64,000 nt of DNA from Blastococcus sp. VKM Ac-2987 (GCF_026967805.1 NZ_JAPVBG010000002.1:766190-830189), one strand, 5' to 3'. Positions 6,751 to 25,486 are shown, counted from the first letter of the stretch. Notes: generated by a model not told the origin, from the sequence alone. Numbers and translations: made by a program.

Positions 6751-8007
6751 TCAGCCCGCCTGACCGAGCAGGCGCTGCATGCGGGTGACGCCCTCGACGA
6801 GGTCGTCGTCACCGAGCGCGTAGGACATGCGGACGTAGCCCGGGGTGCCGAAGGCCTCGCCGGGGACGACGGCCACCTCGGCCTCCTCGAGGATGAGCTC
6901 GGCCAGCTCCACGCTGGTCTGCGCGGTCCGCCCGGCGATCGGCCGGCCCAGCAGCCCCTTCACCGACGGGTAGACGTAGAACGCGCCCTGCGGCTCGGGG
7001 CAGGCGATGCCGGGGATGTCCCGCAGCATCGACACGATCGTCTGCCGCCGCCGGTCGAAGGCCTCGCGCATGGTGGCCACCGCGGAGAGGTCACCGTTCA
7101 GCGCCGCGACGGCCGCGGCCTGCGAGACGTTGGCGACGTTCGACGTCGCGTGCGACTGGAGGTTGGTCGCGGCCTTCACCACGTCGGCCGGGCCGACGAT
7201 CCAGCCGACCCGCCACCCGGTCATCGCGTAGGTCTTCGCGACCCCGTTGACGACCACGCATCGGTCGGCCAGCTCCGGGACGACCACCGGCATGGACGGC
7301 GCGGTCGCGCCGCCGTAGGTCAGGTGCTCGTAGATCTCGTCGGTGAGCACCCACAGACCGTGCTCGACGGCCCAGCGGCCGATCTCCTCGACCTGCTCGA
7401 GGGGGTAGACCGCGCCCGTCGGGTTGGACGGCGAGCAGAACAGCAGCACCTTGGTGCGCGGGGTGCGGGCGGCCTCCAGCTGGGCGGCAGACACCAGGTA
7501 CCCGCTCTGCTCGTCGGCGATCACGGGCACCGGGACGCCGCCGGCCAGGCGGATCGCCTCCGGGTAGGTGGTCCAGTACGGGGCGGGCAGCAGGACCTCG
7601 TCCCCCGGGTCGAGCATGGTGGCCAGCGCCTCGTAGACCGCCTGCTTGCCGCCGTTGGTCACCAGGACCTGCGCGGGCGTGACCTGGAGGCCCGAGTCGC
7701 GCGCGGTCTTGGCGACGATCGCCTCCTTGAGCGCCGGCAGCCCGCCCGCGGGGGTGTAGCGGTGCATGGCCGGGGTGCGGGCCGCGGTGATGGCCGCCTC
7801 GACCACGTAGTCGGGCGTCGGGAAGTCGGGTTCACCGGCACCGAAGCCGATCACCGGCTTCCCGGCGGCCTTGAGCGCCTTCGCCTTGGCGTCCACGGCC
7901 AGGGTCGCGGACTCGGTGATCGCGCCGATGCGGCGGGACACGCGCCGCTCGGTGGGCGGCAGCGGGGTCGTGGGGGCGGCGGACTCCGAGGAGGAGGCGG
8001 CGGTCAT
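6751..8007 (-). CDS. aspC: PLP-dependent class I aminotransferase, probably aspartate aminotransferase
   Basis: 418 residues, fold type I. Visible family motifs: [16 protein letters not shown] near the N-terminus, [24 protein letters not shown] (Asn-Pro of the substrate pocket), [11 protein letters not shown] (Asp binding the PLP nitrogen) and [15 protein letters not shown], whose Lys forms the Schiff base. This is the 1-gamma aspartate aminotransferase type common in actinobacteria, found next to secE in several genomes; aromatic or prephenate specificity cannot be excluded. The first 20 residues are a Ser/Pro/Thr-rich extension. The ATG at 8007 has no Shine-Dalgarno, but CACGAT lies 6 bases upstream, a possible leaderless start. 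Confidence 0.9.
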   Translation of the reverse strand: MTAASSSESAAPTTPLPPTERRVSRRIGAITESATLAVDAKAKALKAAGKPVIGFGAGEPDFPTPDYVVEAAITAARTPAMHRYTPAGGLPALKEAIVAKTARDSGLQVTPAQVLVTNGGKQAVYEALATMLDPGDEVLLPAPYWTTYPEAIRLAGGVPVPVIADEQSGYLVSAAQLEAARTPRTKVLLFCSPSNPTGAVYPLEQVEEIGRWAVEHGLWVLTDEIYEHLTYGGATAPSMPVVVPELADRCVVVNGVAKTYAMTGWRVGWIVGPADVVKAATNLQSHATSNVANVSQAAAVAALNGDLSAVATMREAFDRRRQTIVSMLRDIPGIACPEPQGAFYVYPSVKGLLGRPIAGRTAQTSVELAELILEEAEVAVVPGEAFGTPGYVRMSYALGDDDLVEGVTRMQRLLGQAG

Positions 8008-8099
8008 GGGACCATCGTGTCAAAGACCACCCTCCGCGCGCGGGCCCCGGTCACGGCTCCGGCGCCGAACCACCCCCGGGGTGCGCCCCGGCCGGGAGG

Positions 8100-8130
8100 T
8101 TGGCTCCCGGCGGAACCGGTCCCGTACACT
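8100..8130 (+). promoter_or_regulatory. Candidate promoter for tRNA-Trp and secE-nusG
   Basis: TTGGCT (8100-8105) and TACACT (8125-8130) are separated by 19 bp, a long but tolerated spacing. The transcript would start about 100 bases before tRNA-Trp. Confidence 0.4.
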
Positions 8131-8234
8131 TGCGGCTCTGGGGCAGCTGACCCCGTCACCGGCGTGCCCCGGATCTCCTCCCGAGGTCGGGTGCCGTCAT
8201 GGCGAGGACGCCGTTCCGGGCCCACCCAGGGCAC

Positions 8235-8310
<76 letters not shown>

Positions 8311-8380
8311 GCAGGACACGAAGACCACCGACCGACGGCCCTCGCGCGAGCGGCCACCACGACGAGGCGAGCGAGGCGCA

Positions 8381-8917
8381 GTGAGCGACGAGAAGCCGGA
8401 CCGCGAGGACGACGCTCGCGCCGCCTCCGACGCCGAGCTCACCGACGAGCAGCTCGACCGCGAGGCCCCGGGGGTCGACGACGCGTCCGCGCTCGAGGCC
8501 GCCGAGGACCAGATCGCCGGTGAGGCGGAGTCCGAGGAGGACAAGGTCGTCGCCGGCACCGGTGACCGGCACGGCCGCCGTCGGGGCCGGATCACCGCCG
8601 AGGGTGACGAGGACGACGAGCCGGCTGCCGGCACGGGCCGGGCCGGGCGATCGGCCACCGCGGCCGGCCGGGACGGCGCCGGGACCCGCTCGCGGGCCGC
8701 GGCGGAGCGGGCCCGCGCCGAGGAGATGCAGCCCCGCCGCTCGCTCGCGCGGTTCCTGCGCGAGGTCGTCGCCGAGTTGCGCAAGGTCATCTGGCCGGGC
8801 CGCCGCGAGCTGATCACCTACACCACCGTGGTGATCATCTTCGTGGCCTTCATCGTCGCGCTCGTCGCCGGCCTCGACCTCCTCTTCGCGCAGGGCGTGA
8901 TCGCCGTCTTCGGCTGA
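8381..8917 (+). CDS. secE: Preprotein translocase subunit SecE
   Basis: 178 residues. The first 115 or so are hydrophilic, mostly acidic and Ala-rich (many Asp and Glu), probably disordered. The conserved SecE core follows: RFLREVVAELRKVIWPGRRE, then one membrane helix (VVIIFVAFIVALVAGLDLLF). SecE clamps SecY in the SecYEG channel. Minimal actinobacterial SecE is 80-150 residues, so the N-terminal tail is long. The GTG at 8381 has a purine-rich GGCGAGCGAGG upstream. It is followed by a small ORF and nusG in one operon. Confidence 0.93.
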   Translation: MSDEKPDREDDARAASDAELTDEQLDREAPGVDDASALEAAEDQIAGEAESEEDKVVAGTGDRHGRRRGRITAEGDEDDEPAAGTGRAGRSATAAGRDGAGTRSRAAAERARAEEMQPRRSLARFLREVVAELRKVIWPGRRELITYTTVVIIFVAFIVALVAGLDLLFAQGVIAVFG

Positions 8918-8962
8918 CCGTCGTCCCGCGCCTGCACACCCCCTGACAAGGAAGAGACCCCC

Positions 8963-9043
8963 GTGATCGAGCTTGCGAGATCACCGATGAGCGCAGCACC
9001 GTCGGTCACGACGCCGACGAGCGCCAGCGAGGAGAAGCAGTGA
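8963..9043 (+). CDS. 26-residue ORF linking secE to nusG (PTSASEE family)
   Basis: GTG at 8963 is preceded by AAGGAAGAG at 6 bases and the frame ends at TGA 9041-9043, which overlaps the nusG GTG (9040) in the form GTGA. The peptide starts [10 protein letters not shown] and ends [10 protein letters not shown] related ORF (starts [10 protein letters not shown], ends PTSASEEET) sits in the same position before nnr at 55473. The GAGGAG near its end is the ribosome-binding site of nusG. Function as a translational coupler is my inference; it might instead be a non-coding repeat that happens to be open. Confidence 0.5.
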   Translation: MIELARSPMSAAPSVTTPTSASEEKQ

Positions 9044-9927
9044 CCGACCCCCGCGAGCCCTTCGAGACCGACAGTGCGGTCGAAGGCACCGACCTGGACG
9101 ACGCCCGATTCGACGAGCGCGGCACCGCCGACGTCGAGACCGGCGCCGGCGAGACCGGTTCCGCCGAGGGTTCCAGCGACACCGCCGACCTCGACACCGA
9201 CACCGCCGTCTCCGACGTGGCGCCGGAGATCGAGACCGGGAACCCGGACACCCTCGTCAGCGACCCGCTGGCCGCGGCGGCCCCCGACTCCGACGTCGAG
9301 CCGGAGGAGGACGAGGACCCCGCCGAGGCGATGAAGAAGGCGCTGCGGATCGCTCCGGGCGACTGGTACGTCGTGCACTCCTACGCGGGCTACGAGAACA
9401 AGGTGAAGACCAACCTCGAGGCGCGCATCCAGTCGCTGGACGTCGAGGACTACATCTACCAGATCGAGGTGCCCACCGAGGAGGTCACCGAGATCAAGAA
9501 CGGCAAGCGCTCGCAGGTCAACCGCAAGGTGCTGCCGGGCTACCTGCTGGTCCGCATGGAGCTCAACGACGAGTCGTGGGGAGCGGTCCGCAACACCCCC
9601 GGTGTCACCGGCTTCGTGGGGGCCACCTCGAAGCCCTCGCCGCTGACCCTCGACGAGGTCGTCAAGATCCTGGTGCCCGCCACCGCGCCGCAGGCGCCCC
9701 GGGCCACCGAGGCCGCCGCGTCGACCGGCGGTGCCCCGGCCGCCCCGGCCGCCGTCGTCGACTTCGAGGTGGGCGAGTCGATCACCGTCATGGACGGTCC
9801 GTTCGCGACGCTGCCCGCCACCATCAACGAGATCAACGCCGAGCAGCAGAAGCTGCAGGTGCTGGTGTCCATCTTCGGCCGCGAGACCCCCGTCGAGCTG
9901 TCGTTCAGCCAGGTCCAGAAGATCTGA
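9040..9927 (+). CDS. nusG: Transcription termination/antitermination factor NusG
   Basis: 295 residues. An acidic, Thr/Asp-rich tail of about 100 residues precedes the NGN domain ([20 protein letters not shown]), which binds the RNA polymerase clamp. The linker [20 protein letters not shown] leads to a C-terminal KOW domain ([19 protein letters not shown]), which contacts S10 or Rho. Length and acidic tail are typical of actinobacterial NusG. The GTG start is set by GAGGAG 5-6 bases upstream, provided by the preceding small ORF, and the NGN domain would be complete in any case. Followed by rplK. Confidence 0.95.
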   Translation: MTDPREPFETDSAVEGTDLDDARFDERGTADVETGAGETGSAEGSSDTADLDTDTAVSDVAPEIETGNPDTLVSDPLAAAAPDSDVEPEEDEDPAEAMKKALRIAPGDWYVVHSYAGYENKVKTNLEARIQSLDVEDYIYQIEVPTEEVTEIKNGKRSQVNRKVLPGYLLVRMELNDESWGAVRNTPGVTGFVGATSKPSPLTLDEVVKILVPATAPQAPRATEAAASTGGAPAAPAAVVDFEVGESITVMDGPFATLPATINEINAEQQKLQVLVSIFGRETPVELSFSQVQKI

Positions 9928-9971
9928 CCCGGTAACCCGTACGAGCTGTTCAGTCCCAGAAGAAGGAAGTC

Positions 9972-10403
9972 ATGCCCCCCAGGAAGCGGTTGACCGCGGT
10001 CATCAAGCTCCAGATCAAGGCCGGTGCGGCCACCCCCGCGCCGCCCGTGGGTCCGGCGCTCGGCCAGCACGGCGTCAACATCATGGAGTTCTGCAAGGCC
10101 TACAACGCGGCGACCGAGTCGCAGCGCGGCGACGTCGTCCCGGTCGAGATCTCGGTCTTCGAGGACCGGACCTTCACGTTCGTCACCAAGACCCCGCCGG
10201 CCGCGCGCATGCTGCTCAAGGCCGCCGGTGTCGAGAAGGGCTCGGGCGAGCCGCACAAGACCAAGGTCGCCACGGTCACCCGTGACCAGGTGCGCGAGAT
10301 CGCCCAGACCAAGATGGTCGACCTCAACGCCAACGACCTCGAGCAGGCCGAGAAGATCATCGCCGGCACCGCGCGGTCGATGGGCATCACGGTCCAGGGC
10401 TGA
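9972..10403 (+). CDS. rplK: 50S ribosomal protein L11
   Basis: 143 residues, normal length. N-terminal Pro-rich switch region ([20 protein letters not shown]) and C-terminal 23S rRNA-binding domain ending [14 protein letters not shown]11 forms the GTPase-associated centre with the L10-L12 stalk and is the thiostrepton target. ATG with AGAAGGAAG upstream. Paired with rplA, 95 bases downstream. Confidence 0.97.
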   Translation: MPPRKRLTAVIKLQIKAGAATPAPPVGPALGQHGVNIMEFCKAYNAATESQRGDVVPVEISVFEDRTFTFVTKTPPAARMLLKAAGVEKGSGEPHKTKVATVTRDQVREIAQTKMVDLNANDLEQAEKIIAGTARSMGITVQG

Positions 10404-10498
10404 CCAGCCCGCACCCGCACCACCCAGCACCTGTGGGAGGGCCCCGCCAGGCCCGGACACCACATGACCGGGGCATCCGCCCCCGGAGAGGAATCCCC

Positions 10499-11218
10499 AT
10501 GGCGAAGCACGGCAAGAAGTTCCGCGCCGCGGCCGACAAGGTCGACCGCGACACCCTGTACAGCCCGCTCCAGGCCGCCACGCTGGCCAAGGAGACGTCG
10601 ACGACCGCCTACGACGCCACCGTCGAGGTCGCCATGCGCCTGGGCGTCGACCCGCGCAAGGCCGACCAGATGGTCCGCGGCACGGTCAACCTGCCCCACG
10701 GCACCGGCAAGACCGCCCGCGTCATCGTGTTCGCGACCGGCGACAAGGCGGCCGAGGCCGAGGCGGCCGGCGCCGACGTCGTGGGCTCCGAGGACCTGAT
10801 CGAGCGGATCCAGGGCGGTTTCCTGGACTTCGACGCGGCGATCGCGACCCCTGACCAGATGGCGAAGGTCGGCCGCATCGCCCGCATCCTCGGCCCCCGC
10901 GGCCTGATGCCGAACCCGAAGACCGGCACCGTGACCCCCGACGTCACCAAGGCGGTCAACGACATCAAGGGCGGGAAGATCAACTTCCGCGTCGACAAGC
11001 AGGCCAACCTGCACCTGGTCATCGGCAAGACGTCGTTCGACCAGGCCAAGCTGGTCGAGAACTACGCCGCCGCCCTCGACGAGGTCCTCCGGGCCAAGCC
11101 CTCCTCGGCCAAGGGCCGGTACGTCAAGAAGGTCACCATCTCCACCACGATGGGCCCGGGCATCCCGGTCGACCCGAACCGCACCCGCAACCTCACGGTG
11201 GACGAGCCCAGCGCCTGA
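10499..11218 (+). CDS. rplA: 50S ribosomal protein L1
   Basis: 239 residues, normal length; starts [20 protein letters not shown] and carries the conserved [15 protein letters not shown] loop and [10 protein letters not shown]1 forms the mobile E-site stalk and in many bacteria represses its own L11 operon mRNA. The ATG at 10499 follows GGAGAGGAAT; in-frame sequence upstream is leader. The stop is followed within 3 bases by a 54-bp repeat and then a terminator. Confidence 0.97.
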   Translation: MAKHGKKFRAAADKVDRDTLYSPLQAATLAKETSTTAYDATVEVAMRLGVDPRKADQMVRGTVNLPHGTGKTARVIVFATGDKAAEAEAAGADVVGSEDLIERIQGGFLDFDAAIATPDQMAKVGRIARILGPRGLMPNPKTGTVTPDVTKAVNDIKGGKINFRVDKQANLHLVIGKTSFDQAKLVENYAAALDEVLRAKPSSAKGRYVKKVTISTTMGPGIPVDPNRTRNLTVDEPSA

Positions 11219-11220
11219 GC

Positions 11221-11274
11221 GACAGCCCCGGGAGCATCGCAGCGAGCAACGAGCGAGGCGCGGACCGGGGCGCG
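11221..11274 (+). repeat. 54-bp dispersed repeat, copy 1
   Basis: Begins GACAGCCCCGGGAGCATCGC, 2 bases after the rplA stop, and matches 50579-50632 (after the carbonic anhydrase stop) at 51 of 54 positions in the same orientation relative to the gene. CCCCGG near the left end pairs with CCGGGG near the right end. Confidence 0.85.
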
Positions 11275-11311
11275 TAGCCACACCATGGGCACTGCCTGAG
11301 CGACGTGCTCC

Positions 11312-11346
11312 GAGGGCCCCGCAGCGCACCGCGCTGCGGGGCCCTC
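11312..11346 (+). terminator. Terminator of rplK-rplA
   Basis: Perfect 16-bp stem (GAGGGCCCCGCAGCGC, 11312-11327, with 11331-11346) and a 3-base loop. Confidence 0.75.
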
Positions 11347-11390
11347 GCACGTCCGGCCGGGGTGCCTCCCGGGCACGTGCCGACATGGCG

Positions 11391-11396
11391 TACCCT
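11391..11396 (+). promoter_or_regulatory. Possible -10 of the rplJL promoter
   Basis: TACCCT, 45 bases after the upstream terminator and 225 bases before rplJ. No convincing -35. Confidence 0.45.
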
Positions 11397-11403
11397 TGTC
11401 GAC

Positions 11404-11620
11404 GTTCCCCCCAAGACCGCTGGTCGTCGCACGTCCACGTGCGATCGAAGGTCCGCAGATGTCGGACGACCCGCGCAGGAGGACGGTTCGAGAGCAGGGC
11501 GCCCACGTGCGCCCGCCCTTCGCCCCGTGCGCCTGCGCCGGGGCGTCTCGTGTCTCCGGGGCGTCGATCGCCCGTCGTCGTGCAGCGTCCAGTGGTCGCC
11601 CGACAGACGAGAGGAGGCCC
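11404..11620 (+). promoter_or_regulatory. Probable L10 leader of rplJ-rplL mRNA
   Basis: A leader of about 217 bases precedes rplJ. It contains CAAGACCGCTGGTCG (11413-11427), which resembles the start of actinobacterial L10 leaders, and GC-rich pairing segments. In many bacteria L10-(L12)4 binds such a leader and represses translation. Recognition is from memory of the motif and position; a covariance search for the L10_leader family would settle it. Confidence 0.45.
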
Positions 11621-12226
11621 ATGCCCACGCAGGCGAAGGCCGCGGTGATCGACGAGATCACCGAGCGGTTCCAGTCGTCCAGCGCAGCGGTGCTCACCGA
11701 GTACCGCGGGCTGACCGTGGCCCAGCTGACCCAGCTGCGCCGATCCCTCGGTGAGGGCAGCAGCTACGCCGTCGTCAAGAACACCCTGACGAAGCGGGCC
11801 GCGAACCAGGTCGGTCACTCCGACCTGGCCCCGCTGCTCAACGGCCCCACCGCGATCGCCTTCATCGAGGGCGACGTCGTCGAGGCCGCCAAGGCCATCC
11901 GCGACTTCGCGCGCGCCAACCCGCTGCTCGTCGTCAAGGGTGGTGTCGTCGAGGGCCGCACCGTCAGCCCCGCCGAGGTCACCGCCCTGGCCGACGTCGA
12001 GCCGCGCGAGGTGCTGCTGGCCAAGCTGGCCGGCGCGATGAAGGGCAACCTGACCAAGGCTGCCGGGCTGTTCCAGGCCCCGCTGTCGCAGGTCGCCCGC
12101 CTGGCCGAGGCGCTCAAGGAGAAGAAGCCCGCCGAGGGTGCCGACTCCACCGCCGACGCCGCTGCTGCCGACACCACGACCGATACCGCTGACACCGCTG
12201 CCGCCGACGCGGCCAGCGACGACTGA
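11621..12226 (+). CDS. rplJ: 50S ribosomal protein L10
   Basis: 201 residues; ATG at 11621 preceded by GAGAGGAGGCCC. The rRNA-binding N-terminal domain ([20 protein letters not shown]) and the helix that binds L7/L12 dimers are complete. A tail of about 35 residues rich in Ala, Asp and Thr ([18 protein letters not shown]) extends past the usual end at about 170 residues. It anchors the stalk dimers encoded by the next gene, rplL, 17 bases downstream. Confidence 0.96.
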   Translation: MPTQAKAAVIDEITERFQSSSAAVLTEYRGLTVAQLTQLRRSLGEGSSYAVVKNTLTKRAANQVGHSDLAPLLNGPTAIAFIEGDVVEAAKAIRDFARANPLLVVKGGVVEGRTVSPAEVTALADVEPREVLLAKLAGAMKGNLTKAAGLFQAPLSQVARLAEALKEKKPAEGADSTADAAAADTTTDTADTAAADAASDD

Positions 12227-12243
12227 TCCCAGAAGGAGACACC

Positions 12244-12636
12244 ATGGCCAAGCTTTCCAGCACCGAGCTGCTCGACGCCTTCAAGGAGATGACCCTCCTC
12301 GAGCTGTCCGACTTCGTGAAGCAGTTCGAGGAGACGTTCGACGTCACCGCGGCTGCCCCGGTCGCCGTCGCGGCCGCCCCGGCCGCCGGTGGCGGCGGCG
12401 GTGGCGACGAGGCCGCTGCCGAGCAGGACGAGTTCGACGTCGTCCTCGAGGCTGCCGGCGACAAGAAGATCCAGGTCATCAAGGAGGTGCGCGGCCTGAC
12501 GTCCCTCGGCCTCAAGGAGGCCAAGGACCTGGTCGACAACGCGCCGAAGCCCGTCCTGGAGAAGGTCGCCAAGGACGCCGCGGAGAAGGCCAAGGCCGCC
12601 CTCGAGGGCGCCGGCGCCACCGTCACCGTCAAGTGA
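12244..12636 (+). CDS. rplL: 50S ribosomal protein L7/L12
   Basis: 130 residues. N-terminal dimerisation domain ([20 protein letters not shown]), an Ala/Gly hinge with six consecutive Gly residues, and the C-terminal factor-binding domain with [20 protein letters not shown]. It recruits EF-Tu, EF-G and other GTPases. Preceded by AGAAGGAGAC. Two hairpins follow. Confidence 0.97.
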   Translation: MAKLSSTELLDAFKEMTLLELSDFVKQFEETFDVTAAAPVAVAAAPAAGGGGGGDEAAAEQDEFDVVLEAAGDKKIQVIKEVRGLTSLGLKEAKDLVDNAPKPVLEKVAKDAAEKAKAALEGAGATVTVK

Positions 12637-12642
12637 CCCCCC

Positions 12643-12666
12643 ACCCGGCGGTCCCGACCGCCGGGT
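12643..12666 (+). terminator. Hairpin 1 after rplL
   Basis: ACCCGGCGGTC (12643-12653) pairs with 12656-12666, perfect, tiny loop, no T-tract. Probably part of a tandem terminator. Confidence 0.5.
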
Positions 12667-12721
12667 ACGTCACGGCGACGTGACGCCTCCCCCGGCCCGG
12701 CCGGGGAGCGCTTCACCTCGT

Positions 12722-12757
12722 ACAGGGGCCGTCCTCCACCAGGAGGGCGGCCCCTGT
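12722..12757 (+). terminator. Hairpin 2 after rplL
   Basis: 16-bp stem with one G-T pair (12722-12737 with 12742-12757) and loop ACCA. It is the stronger of the two terminators between rplL and rpoB. Confidence 0.65.
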
Positions 12758-12959
12758 CGCACGTCCGGGTGCGGCCGGCGGGTGATGCGCCGGTGAGCCG
12801 GCGCTGCCCGCCACGGGCGGGGCGCGGCTCCCCTGCCGCCCCGGCGTGGCGGTCCCGCCGGGGCGGGGCGGCGTGCATCATGGTGGTGGCGCACGCCCCG
12901 CCGGCCGGTCGCGGTCCTCGTCCAGGGTTGTGGTGCCGGTCGCACCGGTACCCCCCGCG

Positions 12960-12988
12960 TGGACATCGCGCAACACCAGGGGTAGGGT
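12960..12988 (+). promoter_or_regulatory. Candidate rpoBC promoter
   Basis: TGGACA (12960-12965), 17-bp spacer, TAGGGT (12983-12988). The stretch 12758-13188 holds no gene; this hexamer pair is the best promoter in it and would give a leader of about 195 bases before rpoB. Confidence 0.55.
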
Positions 12989-13188
12989 CTCCTGTTGCGC
13001 TGCCCTCTGACTGCCTGCCCGCCGAGACGGGTCACGACGGGTGCCCGGGAATCCTCCTGGCGTCGCCCGCGCTGACCGTCGTAGCGGGCGATCGCGGCCG
13101 TCGCGGACAGCCTCGCCATTACCGACGACGACCCAGGACGACCCGCACCCACCGCCCGCACGTCGTGAGGTCCTTGGAAGGACGCATC

Positions 13189-16695
<3,507 letters not shown>

Positions 16696-16788
16696 CCGGT
16701 AGCCGGCCGGCCCTGAGCGATCGGGGCCGGCCGGCCACCACCTCCAAGCCATAGAAGCGAAGCACTAGCCCCTGAAAGGGGTCACACC

Positions 16789-20694
<3,906 letters not shown>

Positions 20695-20711
20695 TCCCCG
20701 GTAGGTGACGA

Positions 20712-20747
20712 AAGGGCCCCGCGGACCGTCAGGTCCGCGGGGCCCTT
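20712..20747 (+). terminator. Terminator of rpoBC
   Basis: Perfect 16-bp stem (AAGGGCCCCGCGGACC, 20712-20727, with 20732-20747), loop GTCA, ending CCCTT. Confidence 0.85.
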
Positions 20748-20768
20748 CCGTCTGTCCGCGGTCCCCCT

Positions 20769-20850
20769 CCTGATGATCAGGTGACCTGATCATCAGGGGT
20801 CCTGGCTCACCGTCGACAGTGAGCCAGGACCCCACCAGGTGAGCCAGGAC
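20769..20850. repeat. Composite palindromic dispersed element, copy A
   Basis: Three parts: a perfect 29-base palindrome (20769-20797, 14-base arms CCTGATGATCAGGT), a hairpin with a perfect 15-bp stem (GGGGTCCTGGCTCAC, 20796-20810, with 20819-20833; 8-base loop) and a third copy of the inner arm, GGTGAGCCAGGAC (20838-20850). Bases 20772-20850 match 54986-55064 after glmS at 72 of 79 positions. It lies between convergent rpoC and the oxidoreductase gene. Confidence 0.88.
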
Positions 20851-20878
20851 GGCGGGGGTGCCGTCCGTGCGTGCGCGA

Positions 20879-21919
20879 TCAGCCGGCGAGGCGCTTCATG
20901 GTCTCCACGGTCTTCAGCCGGCCCTCGCGGCTGCTGTCCAGGGGCTGCAGCACGAGCGTCGAGACGCCGGCCTCGCGGAAGGCGGCGATCCGCTCCGCGA
21001 CGTGGGACTCCGGGCCGATCAACGCCGACGCCCGCACCAGCTCGTCGGGGACCGCGGCCGCGGCTTCGTCCTTCTTGCCGTCGAGGTAGAGGTCCTGGAT
21101 CGTCTTGGCCTCGGCCTCGTAGCCGTACCGGACGGCGAGGTCGTTGTAGAAGTTCTTGCCGCGGGCGCCCATGCCGCCGATGTAGAGGGCCAGCGTCGGC
21201 CGCACGAAGTCGAGCATCGGCTCGACGTCGTCGCCGATCGCCACCGGGACGCCGGTGATGACCTGCAGCTGACCCAGCGACGGGTCGCGCTTCGCCTTGC
21301 CGGCGGCCAGCGACTCGCCCCACACCGACGCCGCCTTCTCGGGCACGAAGAAGATCGGCTCCCACGCCTCGGCGATCTCGGCGGCGAGCTCCACGTTCTT
21401 CGGGCCCAGCGCGGCCAGCATGACCGGGATCCGCTCGCGGACCGGGGTGTTGATCAGCTTCAGCGGCTTGCCCAGGCCGGTGCCCTGGTCGGCCGGCAGG
21501 GGCACCGAGTACTTCTTGCCCTGGTGGTCCAGGCGCTCGCGGCGCCACACCGAGCGGCAGATCTCGACGATCTCGCGGGTGCGCTGCAGAGGGGCGTCGT
21601 AGGGGAGACCGTGCCACCCTTCGATCACCTGCGGGCCGGAGGCGCCCAGGCCGAGCGTGAAGCGGCCGCCCGACACGAAGTCCAGGCCGGCCGCGGTCAT
21701 CGCGGTGAGCGCAGGGGTGCGGCTGTAGATGGGCAGGATCCCGCTGAGCAGCTCCACCCGCTCGGTGACCGCCGCCAGGTAGCCGAGCTGGCTGACCGCG
21801 TCGAACGTGTACACCTCGGCCACCATGGCGAGGTCGAGACCGGCCGACTCCAGGTCGCGGATCTCCGCCGCCGTCTCCTGGAAGCCGCCGCTGTAGCTGG
21901 CCTGGATGCCGATGCGCAC
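20879..21919 (-). CDS. LLM class (luciferase-like, probably F420-dependent) oxidoreductase
   Basis: 346 residues with the luciferase-like TIM-barrel pattern: RIGIQASYSGGFQET at the first strand, LSGILPIYSRTPALTAMTAA, GRFTLGLGASGPQVIEGWHG, and IPVMLAALGPKNVELAAEIA. Members in actinobacteria usually use coenzyme F420, some FMN; the substrate is not predictable. The GTG at 21919 has GAGGAG 5 bases upstream, so the in-frame upstream extension is not coding. A stand-alone gene on the opposite strand between the rpoBC and str operons, converging on rpoC. It is not part of the usual ribosomal neighbourhood in distant relatives. Confidence 0.87.
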   Translation of the reverse strand: MRIGIQASYSGGFQETAAEIRDLESAGLDLAMVAEVYTFDAVSQLGYLAAVTERVELLSGILPIYSRTPALTAMTAAGLDFVSGGRFTLGLGASGPQVIEGWHGLPYDAPLQRTREIVEICRSVWRRERLDHQGKKYSVPLPADQGTGLGKPLKLINTPVRERIPVMLAALGPKNVELAAEIAEAWEPIFFVPEKAASVWGESLAAGKAKRDPSLGQLQVITGVPVAIGDDVEPMLDFVRPTLALYIGGMGARGKNFYNDLAVRYGYEAEAKTIQDLYLDGKKDEAAAAVPDELVRASALIGPESHVAERIAAFREAGVSTLVLQPLDSSREGRLKTVETMKRLAG

Positions 21920-22095
21920 GTGCACTCCTCTGTGTCGCGGCACCACCGTTGGCGCCGTCCCGCACGCTATCGGTCCCGTCGCGGGGGGCGCGGTGGAGCT
22001 GTCCCACGGCTGCCGGCGGGGGTAGTGTCCGGGCACCTCGGCTGCCGCCCGCGCCCTCCCCGGTCGACCTGTCGACCGGTGTGAGGCACCCGGCT
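21920..22095. other. Intergenic region upstream of the str promoter
   Basis: Upstream region of the divergent oxidoreductase gene and the str operon. No gene visible; the str promoter follows at 22096. The remaining part, 22125-22457, would be the rpsL leader of about 330 bases and shows no ORF I trust. Confidence 0.5.
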
Positions 22096-22124
22096 TTGAC
22101 CGGCTCAGCAGGCACGGGTATCGT
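22096..22124 (+). promoter_or_regulatory. Promoter of the rpsL-rpsG-fusA-tuf operon
   Basis: TTGACC (22096-22101), 17-bp spacer, TATCGT (22119-22124), the closest match to the sigma-70 type consensus in this window. Confidence 0.7.
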
Positions 22125-22457
22125 GGTCAGCCGTGCCCAGGGTGCCCTGGGCCTGCTCCCGTTCGCGGTGCGCCTGGGTGGCCGGAGATGACGAATCTCA
22201 GGGTCGCCGGGGACCGTCCTCCCGGCCCGGCCGGGGTGGGTGGCGGCGCCGAGTCGCGAGGGGCAACCGAGTTCGGTCCGACGCGGACCGGTCCCGGGAA
22301 GGGCGACACACCCGACCGCGTGGACCGGACGATGGAACACGGCCGGGGTCGGGAAGGTTCCGCAAGGGGCCGGCACCCGAGCACCACCGCAGAGCACGAC
22401 CTAGTCAGCAGGTATTCGACAGCTTCACCCAGCGCAGGTAGGAGATCCAGGCCACCC

Positions 22458-22832
22458 ATGCCCACGATCAACCAGCTGGTCCGCAAGGGCCGCGAGGACA
22501 AGGTCGAGAAGACCAAGACCCCGGCGCTGAAGGGTTCGCCCCAGCGTCGCGGAGTCTGCACGCGCGTGTACACGACGACGCCGAAGAAGCCGAACTCGGC
22601 GCTGCGCAAGGTCGCTCGCGTCCGCCTCACCAGTGGCATCGAGGTGACCGCCTACATCCCGGGCGTCGGCCACAACCTGCAGGAGCACTCGATGGTGCTC
22701 GTGCGCGGCGGCCGCGTGAAGGACCTGCCCGGCGTGCGCTACAAGATCATCCGCGGCTCGCTGGACACCCAGGGTGTCCGCAACCGCAAGCAGGCTCGCA
22801 GCCGCTACGGCGCGAAGAAGGAGAAGAGCTAA
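22458..22832 (+). CDS. rpsL: 30S ribosomal protein S12
   Basis: 124 residues, normal for actinobacteria; starts [20 protein letters not shown]. The streptomycin-related lysines are wild type ([12 protein letters not shown] and GVRYKIIRG). S12 lines the decoding centre. The ATG at 22458 is supported by homologous start and AGGAG about 14 bases upstream, a rather long spacing. The stop TAA shares one base with the rpsG start (TAATG). Confidence 0.97.
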   Translation: MPTINQLVRKGREDKVEKTKTPALKGSPQRRGVCTRVYTTTPKKPNSALRKVARVRLTSGIEVTAYIPGVGHNLQEHSMVLVRGGRVKDLPGVRYKIIRGSLDTQGVRNRKQARSRYGAKKEKS

Positions 22833-23302
22833 TGCCGCGCAAGGGCCCCGCGCCGAAGCGTCCGCTGGTCGCCGACCCGGTGTACCAGTCGCCGCTGGTC
22901 ACCCAGCTGGTGAACAAGGTGCTGGTCGACGGCAAGCGTTCGGTCGCCGAGGCGATCGTCTACGGCGCCCTCGAGGGCGCCCGCGCCAAGACCGACACCG
23001 ACCCGGTGGTCACGCTCAAGCGCGCGCTGGACAACGTGAAGCCGGCCCTCGAGGTCCGCAGCCGACGTGTCGGTGGTGCGACCTACCAGGTCCCGGTCGA
23101 GGTCCGCGCCTCCCGCAGCACGACCCTCGGCCTGCGCTGGCTCATCCAGTACAGCCGGGCACGTCGCGAGAAGACGATGACCGAGCGCCTGATGAACGAG
23201 CTGCTCGACGCGAGCAACGGTCTCGGTGCCGCCGTGAAGCGGCGCGAGGACACGCACAAGATGGCCGAGTCGAACAAGGCCTTCGCGCACTACCGCTGGT
23301 AA
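22832..23302 (+). CDS. rpsG: 30S ribosomal protein S7
   Basis: 156 residues, the standard size; [20 protein letters not shown] at the N-terminus and the 16S-binding [16 protein letters not shown]7 starts assembly of the 30S head and is a translational repressor of the str operon in E. coli. The start overlaps rpsL by one base, so it is probably translationally coupled. GAAGAAGGAGAAG precedes it. Confidence 0.97.
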   Translation: MPRKGPAPKRPLVADPVYQSPLVTQLVNKVLVDGKRSVAEAIVYGALEGARAKTDTDPVVTLKRALDNVKPALEVRSRRVGGATYQVPVEVRASRSTTLGLRWLIQYSRARREKTMTERLMNELLDASNGLGAAVKRREDTHKMAESNKAFAHYRW

Positions 23303-23386
23303 CGCACGCCACCAGCGCCCGCCGTCGGCGGGAGCCCCGGGCGATCCCCGGCACCCGCACACGGACCAGGACGAAGAGGAGAAGCA

Positions 23387-25486
<2,100 letters not shown>

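Noticed and set aside
22188-22457. In-frame N-terminal extension of rpsL from an ATG at 22188
   Set aside because: S12 homologues start at MPTINQL; the extension lies in the leader and has no Shine-Dalgarno or homology.
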